The translations under genes were made by a program, and so were the position numbers. DNA of 64,000 nucleotides from Reyranella massiliensis 521 (GTDB lineage: Bacteria; Pseudomonadota; Alphaproteobacteria; Reyranellales; Reyranellaceae), in NCBI RefSeq assembly GCF_000312425.1, contig NZ_HE997181.1:3074729-3138728 (forward strand), written 5' to 3'. How positions within the stretch are numbered: the first letter of the stretch is position 1; the number at the start of each line of letters is the position of its first letter. Of the stretch, positions 39,835 through 47,157 are shown piece after piece. The notes under the pieces are model-generated. The model did no database searches. It was not told where the DNA came from and worked only from the letters and a program-made list of their open reading frames with translations.

Positions 39835-40809
39835 ATGAAACGCCGTCAACTCATCGTGGCGAGCGCCGCCGCATTGGCCGCTCCGTCGATTGTACGCGCT
39901 CAGACCAAGTATCCTGATCGCCCGGTCCGCCTCATCGTACCGTTTCCGCCGGCCGGCCCGACCGACATCATCGGCCGCATGGTCGCCGAGAAGATGACGG
40001 GCCTGCTCGGCCAGAACATGGTCGTCGAGAACAAGGCCGGGGCGGCCGGATCGATCGGCGCCGTCGAGGTCAAGAACGCCAAGCCGGACGGCTACACCTT
40101 CCTCTTCGCCCCCTCCTCGACGCACGCGATCAACCCCACTGCGTTCGTGAAGCCACTCTACGATCCCATCAAGGATTTCACGCCGATCTCGTCGATCTGC
40201 GTCAACCCGCTGGTCATCGTCGCGCATCCTTCGATGCCCGACACGCTGATGGGCCTGGTCGAGTTGATGAAGAAGAACCCCGGCAAGTATTCCTATGGCT
40301 CTTCGGGCGCCGGCGGCATCACCCATCTTGCGGGTGAATACCTCAAGATGTCGGTCGGCGGCATGAATGTGGAGCACATCCCCTATCGCGGTTCCATGCC
40401 TGCCCTACAGGACATGATGGCGGGCAATGTCGTCTGGATGTTCGAGACCATCAGCACGACCCTGCAGTTCCACCGCCAGGGGCGCGTACGCATCTTGGGC
40501 TACGCCCATGCCAAGCGCGCGCCCGCAGCACCGGACATCCCCACGGTGATCGAGGCCGGCGTGCCGGGTTATGAGGCCTACACCTTCAACCTGATCCTGG
40601 GGCCCGCCAACACCCCCAAGGAGGTCGTCGACGTCGTCGATCAGGCGACTCGCAAGCTGATGACCGACAAGGCCTTTACCGATTCTCTGGAAAAGATTGC
40701 TGCCGTGCCGGCACTCGATACGACTCCGGAGCGCACGGAAAAGTTCATCAAGGATGAGCTGGCCAAATGGGCGCCTGTGATCAAGGCGGCCGGCGTAAAG
40801 ATCGAGTAA
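39835..40809 (+). CDS. Tripartite tricarboxylate transporter (Bug) substrate-binding protein
   Basis: A 324-residue periplasmic binding protein: MKRRQLIVASAAALAAPSIV signal, VRLIVPFPPAGPTDIIGRM, MVVENKAGAAGSIGA, and MEHIPYRGSMPALQDMMAG-like ligand loop. Same family as the protein at 21.6-22.6 kb but clearly diverged. TctA/B partners are absent here too. GGGAGGATT precedes the ATG. Probably co-transcribed with the dienelactone hydrolase, hinting at uptake of an aromatic or lactone-derived acid (inference). Confidence 0.94.
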   Translation: MKRRQLIVASAAALAAPSIVRAQTKYPDRPVRLIVPFPPAGPTDIIGRMVAEKMTGLLGQNMVVENKAGAAGSIGAVEVKNAKPDGYTFLFAPSSTHAINPTAFVKPLYDPIKDFTPISSICVNPLVIVAHPSMPDTLMGLVELMKKNPGKYSYGSSGAGGITHLAGEYLKMSVGGMNVEHIPYRGSMPALQDMMAGNVVWMFETISTTLQFHRQGRVRILGYAHAKRAPAAPDIPTVIEAGVPGYEAYTFNLILGPANTPKEVVDVVDQATRKLMTDKAFTDSLEKIAAVPALDTTPERTEKFIKDELAKWAPVIKAAGVKIE

Positions 40810-40832
40810 GAGCAGCGCCGATCTACGCCTGA

Positions 40833-41273
40833 TCAGCGATAGCCGGCGGGCGGCGGCACGTTGCCGGGCGCCGGCGTAATCGGTGCCTGCTGCGGCACCT
40901 GCGACGGCGTCGGCAGATTCATGGCTCCTGGGCCCGCCCCGACGCCGGCTCCGGCACCTTCGCTGGGCGCAGCGACGCGGCCGGGGGCGTCCTGGCCAGT
41001 GGTGCTGATGTAATAGCCGGCGACGGCGTTCGACCCGTCACCCGCCGTCTTGGCGGGCACGTCGATCACACCGACGCGCTCGCCGCTCTTGTCGATACGA
41101 TAGCCCTCGGCATCGAGCTGATAGCCTTCATTGTCGATGCGAACGCCCCCGGGATGGGTCCTGAAGGCGGCCGGCGGCGTCACTTCGTTGTACAGGGGCT
41201 GAGGCAGGGGATCGCCGCAGGCTGCGAGCGTCGACGCACCGAGCATCGCGGCAATCAAACGTCTCGCAGTCAT
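40833..41273 (-). CDS. Hypothetical lipoprotein with tandem seven-residue repeats
   Basis: A 146-residue protein of unknown function. MTARRLIAAMLGASTLAAC gives a lipobox LAAC at Cys19. Residues 46-66 are three tandem heptads, IDNEGYQ, LDAEGYR and IDKSGER. The C-terminal third is Pro/Gly/Ala-rich and likely disordered, ending PPPAGYR. A GAGGGGGA site precedes the ATG at 41273. It follows fadD by 89 bases on the same strand; that gap holds a TATGAT -10-like element on the minus strand, so it may have its own promoter. Confidence 0.78.
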   Translation of the reverse strand: MTARRLIAAMLGASTLAACGDPLPQPLYNEVTPPAAFRTHPGGVRIDNEGYQLDAEGYRIDKSGERVGVIDVPAKTAGDGSNAVAGYYISTTGQDAPGRVAAPSEGAGAGVGAGPGAMNLPTPSQVPQQAPITPAPGNVPPPAGYR

Positions 41274-41362
41274 CGATCCCCCTCGGAAACCTGTTCCATG
41301 TCTATCATAGCGGAAACCCTGTTCGTCCCGAAAGGCCTCCCGGCCCCAATCCGGCCGCCCTG

Positions 41363-43051
41363 TCAGGCCGCCTTCTCGACGACCGTGTCCCGCAATTCCC
41401 GCCGCAGGATCTTCCCGACGTTGGTTTTCGGCAATTCGCTGCGAAATTCTATGTATTTTGGCCGTTTGTAGCCCGTCAGTTCCTCGGCGCAGTAGGCGGC
41501 CAGCATTTCCTTGGTCAGCGTCGGGTCTTTCTTCACCACAAACAGCATCACGGCCTCGCCGGATTTCTTGTCGGGCACGCCGATCACGGCGCACTCCAGC
41601 ACGCCCGGATGGGCAGCCACGACGGCCTCGACCTCGTTGGGGTAGATCTTGAAGCCCGAGACGATGATCATGTCCTTCTTGCGATCCACGATCTTGATGT
41701 AGCCCCGCGCATCCATTTCCCCTACGTCGCCCGACTTGAAGAAGCCGTCGGGCGTCATCACGAGCGCCGTTTCGTCGGGGCGCTGCCAGTATCCCTGCAT
41801 GACCTGCGGGCCGCGGATGGCAATCTCGCCGGCCTCCCCCAGCGGGACATCCTTGCCGTGGTCGTCGAGAATGCGCACCTCGACGTTGGGCAGGGGCAGG
41901 CCGATCGTGCCGGTATACTGCTCTGAGTCCGTCGGATTGCAGGTGACGCCGGCCGAAGTTTCGCTGAGGCCGTAGCCCTCGACGATCGGACATCCCGTGA
42001 CCGCGAGCCACTTCTTGGCAACGGTCTCCTGGATCGCCATTGCGCCGCCGTTGGTGATCACGAGCGACGAGAAGTCGAGCTTCGCAAAATCGGGCTGGTT
42101 GAGCAGCCCGTTGAACAGCGTGTTGACGCCGGGGAAGATGTTCATCTTGTACTTGGCCAGGTCCTTGATCGTGGCATTCATGTCGCGCGGATTGGGGATC
42201 AGGATGTTGAGCGCGCCCGTGCGCATGCCGAGCAGGCCGCAGGTGATGAACGCGAAGACGTGGTAGAGCGGCAAGGCGCAGACGATGGTCAGCTGACCGT
42301 CGAGCTTCTTGCGCTTGAGTCCCGGCTGCATCCATGCCTCCGAGGCCAGCAGGTTCGCCACGATCGTGTGATGAAGAAGCGTGGCGCCCTTGGCGACGCC
42401 GGTCGTGCCGCCGGTATACTGCAGGACCGCCACATCCTGCGGCCCGAGATCGGGACGGGCGAGCTGCATCGAGCGGCCGGCGGCAACCACGGCGTTGAAT
42501 TTGAAATGCCCCGGCAGCGACCATGCTGGAATCAGCTTGCGCACCTTGCGAACGACGAAGTTGACGATGCTGCCCTTGAGGAAGCCCATGAGGTCGCCGA
42601 GAGAAGCGACGACGACATGCTTGACCGGCGTCTCGGCGATTGCTTTCTGGAGCGTCGACGCGAAGTTCTCGAGAACGATCACCGCCTCCGCGCCGGAATC
42701 CACGAGCTGATGATGCAGTTCGGGCGCCGTGTAGAGCGGATTGACGTTGACCGCGATGAACCCGGCTCGCAGCACCGCAGCGATCGCCACGGGATACTGC
42801 AGCACGTTGGGCATCATGATCGCGACCCGGGCGCCGCGCTTCAGCCCGCGGCTCTGCAGCCAGGCCGCGAGCGCCTGCGACAGCGTATCGACCTCGCCGA
42901 AGGTCAATGCCTTGTCCATGCAGACATAGGCCTTGGCGTCGCGATACTTGGCGAAGCTCTCCTCGAGCAGCGACACGACGCTGGGATAGACCGACGGGTC
43001 GATATCCGACGGTACGCCTGGCGGGTAACTCTTGAGCCAGAACCGATCCAT
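41363..43051 (-). CDS. fadD: Long-chain fatty acid--CoA ligase
   Basis: Activates fatty acids to acyl-CoA via an acyl-adenylate. The 562-residue ANL-superfamily protein has the P-loop-like YTGGTTGVAKGATL, the A5 motif EGYGLSETSAGVTCNP, GDVGEMDARGYIKIVDRKKD (seen as GYIKIVDRKKDMIIVSG) and the C-terminal catalytic lysine in KTNVGKILRRELR. GGGAGG precedes the ATG at 43051. It supplies acyl-CoA for beta-oxidation and for the wax synthase nearby. Divergent from the P-loop ATPase with 41 bases between starts. Confidence 0.93.
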   Translation of the reverse strand: MDRFWLKSYPPGVPSDIDPSVYPSVVSLLEESFAKYRDAKAYVCMDKALTFGEVDTLSQALAAWLQSRGLKRGARVAIMMPNVLQYPVAIAAVLRAGFIAVNVNPLYTAPELHHQLVDSGAEAVIVLENFASTLQKAIAETPVKHVVVASLGDLMGFLKGSIVNFVVRKVRKLIPAWSLPGHFKFNAVVAAGRSMQLARPDLGPQDVAVLQYTGGTTGVAKGATLLHHTIVANLLASEAWMQPGLKRKKLDGQLTIVCALPLYHVFAFITCGLLGMRTGALNILIPNPRDMNATIKDLAKYKMNIFPGVNTLFNGLLNQPDFAKLDFSSLVITNGGAMAIQETVAKKWLAVTGCPIVEGYGLSETSAGVTCNPTDSEQYTGTIGLPLPNVEVRILDDHGKDVPLGEAGEIAIRGPQVMQGYWQRPDETALVMTPDGFFKSGDVGEMDARGYIKIVDRKKDMIIVSGFKIYPNEVEAVVAAHPGVLECAVIGVPDKKSGEAVMLFVVKKDPTLTKEMLAAYCAEELTGYKRPKYIEFRSELPKTNVGKILRRELRDTVVEKAA

Positions 43052-43092
43052 TCCACACCTCCCGACATTCCATCCTTGGAGACAATATAGGC

Positions 43093-43653
43093 ATGCTCGC
43101 AAAAGAACGCCTCTCCATCGCGCCCTTTCACGTCGTCACAGGCGGCCCCGGATCGGGCAAGACGACGCTGATCGACGCCCTTGCGGAAGCAGGATTTGCC
43201 CGCACGATCGAAGCCGGCCGCGCCATCATCCAGGACCAGACGGCTATTGACGGACCGGCCCTGCCCGCACGCGACCCCGTCTTGTTTGCAGAGCTGATGC
43301 TTTCGTGGGAGCTGCAATCCTACCGTTCGGCACAAGCTCAGCGCGGGCCGATCTTCTTCGACCGCGGGGTCCCCGATATCGCCGGCTACTACCGGCTGAT
43401 CGGGCACACGGTACCGCCGCACGTGACCGCCGCCGCCGACCGCTTCCGCTACAACCGACGCGTCTTCGCGGCGCCGCCCTGGCCGGAGATCTTCGGCCAG
43501 GACGCCGAACGCCGGCAGACCTTCGACGAAGCGGTCCGTACTTTCGAAGCCGTCACCGGCGCCTATCGAGACTTCGGGTATGAGCTGGTGCCCCTGCCGC
43601 TGGTGCCCCTGCCGCAGCGCGTAGAGTTCGTGCTCCAAGCAATCAGGCAATGA
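43093..43653 (+). CDS. AAA family P-loop ATPase/kinase-like protein
   Basis: A 186-residue single-domain P-loop protein. Walker A is VTGGPGSGKTTLIDAL near residue 16; FFDRGVPDIAGYY resembles the DRxxxD region of nucleoside/shikimate kinase-like AAA_28 proteins. Function unknown. Near the C-terminus an exact 15-bp tandem duplication (43585-43614) gives the repeat LVPLP-LVPLP. Divergent from fadD; a bidirectional terminator separates it from the phasin. Confidence 0.82.
   Translation: MLAKERLSIAPFHVVTGGPGSGKTTLIDALAEAGFARTIEAGRAIIQDQTAIDGPALPARDPVLFAELMLSWELQSYRSAQAQRGPIFFDRGVPDIAGYYRLIGHTVPPHVTAAADRFRYNRRVFAAPPWPEIFGQDAERRQTFDEAVRTFEAVTGAYRDFGYELVPLPLVPLPQRVEFVLQAIRQ
43585..43614 (+). repeat. 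Exact 15-bp tandem duplication inside the P-loop ATPase gene
   Basis: CTGGTGCCCCTGCCG occurs twice back to back (43585-43599 and 43600-43614), adding one copy of LVPLP near the protein C-terminus without shifting the frame. Probably a recent slippage or recombination event. Confidence 0.85.
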
Positions 43654-43655
43654 AA

Positions 43656-43681
43656 AAGGCCCGTCCTGGTGGACGGGCCTT
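43656..43681. terminator. Bidirectional intrinsic terminator
   Basis: Perfect 11-bp stem AAGGCCCGTCC / GGACGGGCCTT with TGGT loop, between convergent ATPase and phasin genes. The minus strand has a TTTTT tail (43653-43657); the plus strand tail TTCTTCT is weaker. Confidence 0.85.
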
Positions 43682-43704
43682 CTTCTGAAGACAGTCGAAG
43701 TCGC

Positions 43705-44154
43705 TTAGGCAGCGGCCTTGGCGAATTTCTCGATGCGCTCCTGGACGGGGCGGACGGCATCGTCGGCGGCCTTGCGTACGAACGCGCCGAGATCCTGCGC
43801 CTGGGCGATGCGGGTCTCGATGCGGCCGCGCCAGTACTTGGCCGAGACGTCGAACGCCTCGAGCGGCGACTTGGCAGCAAGGAAGTCGCGCATGGCGGCG
43901 AAGCCGGCATCGGCATCTTCCTTGGCAACTTCAAGAAGCTTCAGGCCGGCCTTGGTGGCGCCGTCGCGGGCCTGAGTGACTTGAGTGTTCAGCTCTTCCG
44001 ACGCGGTCTGCGCGGCCTTGCTGATCTGCTCGAAGCCCTCGGTGGCCTTGCGGACGCCGATCTGGGCGAACTCGCGGACGCGCTCGCCGGCAGCCTTGGT
44101 GGTTTCGTTGGCATGCTCGATCACGGTGTCGAGCGCGGCATTGTTGGTAGTCAT
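43705..44154 (-). CDS. Phasin family protein
   Basis: A 149-residue helical, Ala/Lys/Glu-rich granule-associated protein. VIEHANETTKAAGERVREFA near the N-terminus and AMRDFLAAKSPLEAFDVSAK in the second half are typical of the phasin_2/TIGR01841 group that coats polyhydroxyalkanoate granules. Divergent from the wax synthase; the 230-base spacer is A/T-rich and holds paired TTGTGC-NN-TGC boxes. No PHA synthase lies in the window. Confidence 0.9.
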   Translation of the reverse strand: MTTNNAALDTVIEHANETTKAAGERVREFAQIGVRKATEGFEQISKAAQTASEELNTQVTQARDGATKAGLKLLEVAKEDADAGFAAMRDFLAAKSPLEAFDVSAKYWRGRIETRIAQAQDLGAFVRKAADDAVRPVQERIEKFAKAAA

Positions 44155-44218
44155 GGGGTATATTCCTGCAATTGATTGGTGTGCGCTACGCGGTGACGAG
44201 GCGTATATGGGATCGCCA

Positions 44219-44249
44219 TTGTGCGATGCAACATAAATTTGTGCGTTGC
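44219..44249 (+). promoter_or_regulatory. Paired TTGTGC-NN-TGC boxes between phasin and wax synthase
   Basis: TTGTGCGATGC at 44219-44229 and TTGTGCGTTGC at 44239-44249, direct repeats 20 bp apart, i.e. two helical turns. The first extends to TTGTGCGATGCAA, with TGC-GAT-GCA symmetry. Placement in the phasin promoter region and TGC/GCA content suggest a PhaR-type site (inference). The remaining spacer (44155-44384) shows A/T-rich promoter-like sequence and no gene. Confidence 0.5.
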
Positions 44250-44384
44250 GGCGATAAAAATAGAATATGTATGTTTTTCAACGATTTAGGAACATGGGCC
44301 GCCTATCCCCACTTGCCTAGGCCAAGCCAGCCGGAGGACAAATCGTCCAACGATCAAAAACCGGCGACCGTGGGGAGGACGCCA

Positions 44385-45839
44385 ATGGAAACGCAGCAAC
44401 TCTCGGGCATCGATGCGTCGTTCCTCTACCTGGAGACGCCGGAAACGCCCATGCATGTGGCGGGGCTCACCTATTTCGAACTGCCCCCCGGTTTCGAGGG
44501 AAGCTTCTACCAACACTTTCGCAAGTTCTTCGAAAGCCGGCTGCACACCATTCCGATCTTCTCAAAACGGCTCGCACCGTCGCTCTACGACCTCGACCAT
44601 CCCGGTTGGGTCGACGAGCAGGAGCTCGACCTCGACTATCACCTGCGCGAGACGGCCCTGCCCGCGCCTGGCACCGAAGAGCAGCTCGAGGAAGTGATCT
44701 CCCGGCTGCACGCCAATACGCTCGATCGCAGCCGGCCGCTCTGGCAGTTCTACGTCATCACGGGTCTGGCGAACGGCCAGGGCGTTCTCTATTCGAAGGT
44801 CCATCACGCCGCGATCGACGGCGGCGCCGGCATGGCGATCAACAAGGCGCTCTACGATGTCAGCGCCACGCCACGCGACGTCGCACCGGCGGCGCCCAAG
44901 TCCGCCTCCTCGACCAGCGCGCCAGTATCCCCCACCGCCGTCGATCCGGTGAAGGGCATCGCCGACATCATGACCAACATGATGCGCCAGCAAATCAAGC
45001 TCTGGCAGGCCGCACCCGAAATTGTGAACTCGATGACCAGCGCCTTCCTCGGCAAACCCGGTGAAACGCCCAAGGCGCTCAGCACCTTGCAGAACCTTGC
45101 CAGCCAGCTGCCGACGCTCTCCGCGCCCAAGACACCGTTCAACGCGACGATCACGCGCGAGCGCAGTTATGCCGCGCGCACCATCTCGCTGTCCGACGCC
45201 AAGGCAATTGCAAAGGCGAGCGGCGCCAAGCTCAACGACGTGGTGATGGCGGTCTGCAGCGGCGCGCTCCGGCGCTACCTGCAGGAGAAAGGTCAGCTTC
45301 CCGACAAGCCGTTGATTGCCGGCGTGCCGATCAGCCTGCGCGAACCCGGCGACACGCGGCAAAACAATCAAGTGTCCGGTATGCTTTGCCAGATCGCGAC
45401 CGATATCGCCGATCCCGTGGAGCGACTGAAAGCAATCGTGAAGTCGTCGACCGACTCCAAACAGATCGCCGGCACGTTCCGCGATGCCGTTCCGCAGGAC
45501 TTCGCCTTCGTCGGCGCACCGATCCTCCTGCAGCTCATGATGCTGGTCTATGGCCGCAGCGGCCTCGCCGACAAGCTGCCGATGCCGATGAACGTCACCA
45601 TCTCGAACGTGCCGGGACCGCCGATGCCGCTCTACTGCGCTGGCGCGAAGGTGACGGCGCTGCATCCGGTTTCCATTCCTGCTCACGGCGCCGCGCTCAA
45701 CATCACGGTGCAGAGCTACATGGACGCGCTCAATTTCGGCCTCACCGCCGATCGCCGCGCCGTACCGGATGTTGCACGCCTAGGCGACTATCTGGTCGAG
45801 GCGGCGGCCGAGCTCAGGACGGCGGTCGTCGGAGGTTGA
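44385..45839 (+). CDS. Wax ester synthase/diacylglycerol acyltransferase (WS/DGAT)
   Basis: Makes wax esters or triacylglycerol from acyl-CoA and fatty alcohol or diacylglycerol, for storage at the inner membrane. The 484-residue product starts METQQLSGIDASFLYLETP, has the catalytic HHxxxDG as VHHAAIDGGAG near residue 143, and the C-terminal NVTISNVPGPPMPLYCAGA block. GGGGAGG precedes the ATG at 44385. It shares a regulatory spacer with the phasin and lies beside fadD and a lipase-like gene. Confidence 0.94.
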   Translation: METQQLSGIDASFLYLETPETPMHVAGLTYFELPPGFEGSFYQHFRKFFESRLHTIPIFSKRLAPSLYDLDHPGWVDEQELDLDYHLRETALPAPGTEEQLEEVISRLHANTLDRSRPLWQFYVITGLANGQGVLYSKVHHAAIDGGAGMAINKALYDVSATPRDVAPAAPKSASSTSAPVSPTAVDPVKGIADIMTNMMRQQIKLWQAAPEIVNSMTSAFLGKPGETPKALSTLQNLASQLPTLSAPKTPFNATITRERSYAARTISLSDAKAIAKASGAKLNDVVMAVCSGALRRYLQEKGQLPDKPLIAGVPISLREPGDTRQNNQVSGMLCQIATDIADPVERLKAIVKSSTDSKQIAGTFRDAVPQDFAFVGAPILLQLMMLVYGRSGLADKLPMPMNVTISNVPGPPMPLYCAGAKVTALHPVSIPAHGAALNITVQSYMDALNFGLTADRRAVPDVARLGDYLVEAAAELRTAVVGG

Positions 45840-45897
45840 AACACTTCCGCGGCCTACCGATATGTGAGAGTCTGCGGGAACGACAAGGAGGCCCAAA

Positions 45898-46674
45898 TTG
45901 ACGGCTGCCGCTGAGACGCTGCGTCCCCCTTCGCGTACGTTGCTATTCCTCGAAGGTCGTGCCGTCCAGGAACTGGGCGCCTTCATGCTGCTGCGGCCGT
46001 GGCTTTCCGCTGCGCCGCGCGGCGATGGACACCCCGTCCTCGTTCTCCCGGGTCTTCTCGCAAGCGATCTCTCCACGCAGCCTCTGCGCTCCTTCCTGAA
46101 GGCGCAGGGCTATGCCACGCATGGCTGGAAGCAAGGCCGCAATCTCGGCCTGCGTCCCGGTATCGAAGGCGCCATGCTGGATCGCGTCGACGATCTCTAC
46201 GAGCGCCATGGCCGTCGCAAGATCAGCCTCGTCGGCTGGAGCCTGGGCGGCATCTATGCGCGCCAGCTCGCGAAGCGCTGCCCCGAAAAGGTGCGTTCGG
46301 TGATCAGTCTTGGAAGCCCCTTCACCGGCAGTCCGAAGGCGACCAATGCCTGGCGTGTCTACGAATTCGCCTCGGGGCAGAGCGTCGAAGACAGCGACCA
46401 TCACATCGCAGGCCCGCTCGCCGATCCGCCGCCGGTGCCGACGACGTCGATCTTCAGCCGCACCGACGGCATCTGCGCCTGGCAAACGTGCCTGAACGTC
46501 GAAGACGAGCAGGTCGAGAACATCGAAGTTTACGGCAGCCATTGCGGCCTCGGCCATCATCCGGCGGCCGTCTATGCGGTTGCCGACCGGCTGTCGCAGC
46601 CGGAAGGTCAATGGAAGCGCTTCGACCGCTCCGGCTGGAAGAGCTTCGTCTTCCCGGATTGGCGTCGGGCCTAG
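45898..46674 (+). CDS. Alpha/beta hydrolase, lipase-like
   Basis: A 258-residue hydrolase: HPVLVLPGLLASDLSTQPL (oxyanion region), nucleophile VGWSLGGIYARQLA near residue 117, SLGSPFTGS and a C-terminal HCGLGHHPA with the probable catalytic His. The start is TTG at 45898, supported by a consensus AAGGAGG six bases upstream. It may hydrolyse stored lipid made by the adjacent WS/DGAT, an inference from position. Separated from the second phasin by a terminator. Confidence 0.87.
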   Translation: MTAAAETLRPPSRTLLFLEGRAVQELGAFMLLRPWLSAAPRGDGHPVLVLPGLLASDLSTQPLRSFLKAQGYATHGWKQGRNLGLRPGIEGAMLDRVDDLYERHGRRKISLVGWSLGGIYARQLAKRCPEKVRSVISLGSPFTGSPKATNAWRVYEFASGQSVEDSDHHIAGPLADPPPVPTTSIFSRTDGICAWQTCLNVEDEQVENIEVYGSHCGLGHHPAAVYAVADRLSQPEGQWKRFDRSGWKSFVFPDWRRA

Positions 46675-46681
46675 GTTTCTC

Positions 46682-46706
46682 GCTGGGGGAGCATGCCCCC
46701 AGCTTT
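46682..46706. terminator. Intrinsic terminator between convergent hydrolase and phasin
   Basis: Perfect 8-bp stem GCTGGGGG / CCCCCAGC with AGCATG loop, followed by TTT on the plus strand. Confidence 0.7.
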
Positions 46707-46715
46707 CATCCTGTC

Positions 46716-47141
46716 CTAGGACTTCTTTTCGAGGCCGCTGCGAATCTCGTCGTAGGATTCCTTCATCCGATCCTGCACGATCTTGAACGCCTCGGCGCTC
46801 GACTTCTGAACCAGCTCGGCGATGTCGCGCGTGTTGGAGATGGCAGCATCCATCGCCTTCTTGGCGAACTCGCCCTGCTTGGCCATGACTTCCTGCGCCG
46901 AACCGCCGGGCTTGTACGCCTGCACCATGGCGGTGACATCCTTCATCGCGGCTTCGAAGATCTCGCGCTGCTTGTTCGCGATCTCGTTGGCGCCGCCGGC
47001 CATGGCCTGCCAGGAGCGAGTCATCGCATCCAGATTCTTCTGATGGTGCTCCATGATCTTCGCCATGTCGAAGGCGGGAACCTTGAGCTGCTCGCCGAAC
47101 GATTTGAACATATCGGTGAAGTTCTGAGGGGCATCGGCCAT
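46716..47141 (-). CDS. Phasin family protein
   Basis: A 141-residue helical protein: FDMAKIMEHHQKNLDAMTRS and QREIFEAAMKDVTAMVQAYK are typical of the phasin (TIGR01841/Phasin_2) family, and the second half carries ISNTRDIAELVQKSSAEAF. Only weakly similar by eye to the phasin at 43.7 kb, so probably not a recent duplicate. It starts 16 bases after the DUF445 gene on the same strand. Confidence 0.88.
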   Translation of the reverse strand: MADAPQNFTDMFKSFGEQLKVPAFDMAKIMEHHQKNLDAMTRSWQAMAGGANEIANKQREIFEAAMKDVTAMVQAYKPGGSAQEVMAKQGEFAKKAMDAAISNTRDIAELVQKSSAEAFKIVQDRMKESYDEIRSGLEKKS

Positions 47142-47157
47142 TTGAACCTCCTGTCGA

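Noticed and set aside
40833..43118. A 761-codon open frame on the minus strand covering fadD and the lipoprotein
   Set aside because: Only its last 146 codons (after an ATG with ribosome site and lipobox) look like protein; the rest is an Arg/Ala/Gly-rich out-of-frame reading of fadD, whose own frame has all ligase motifs.
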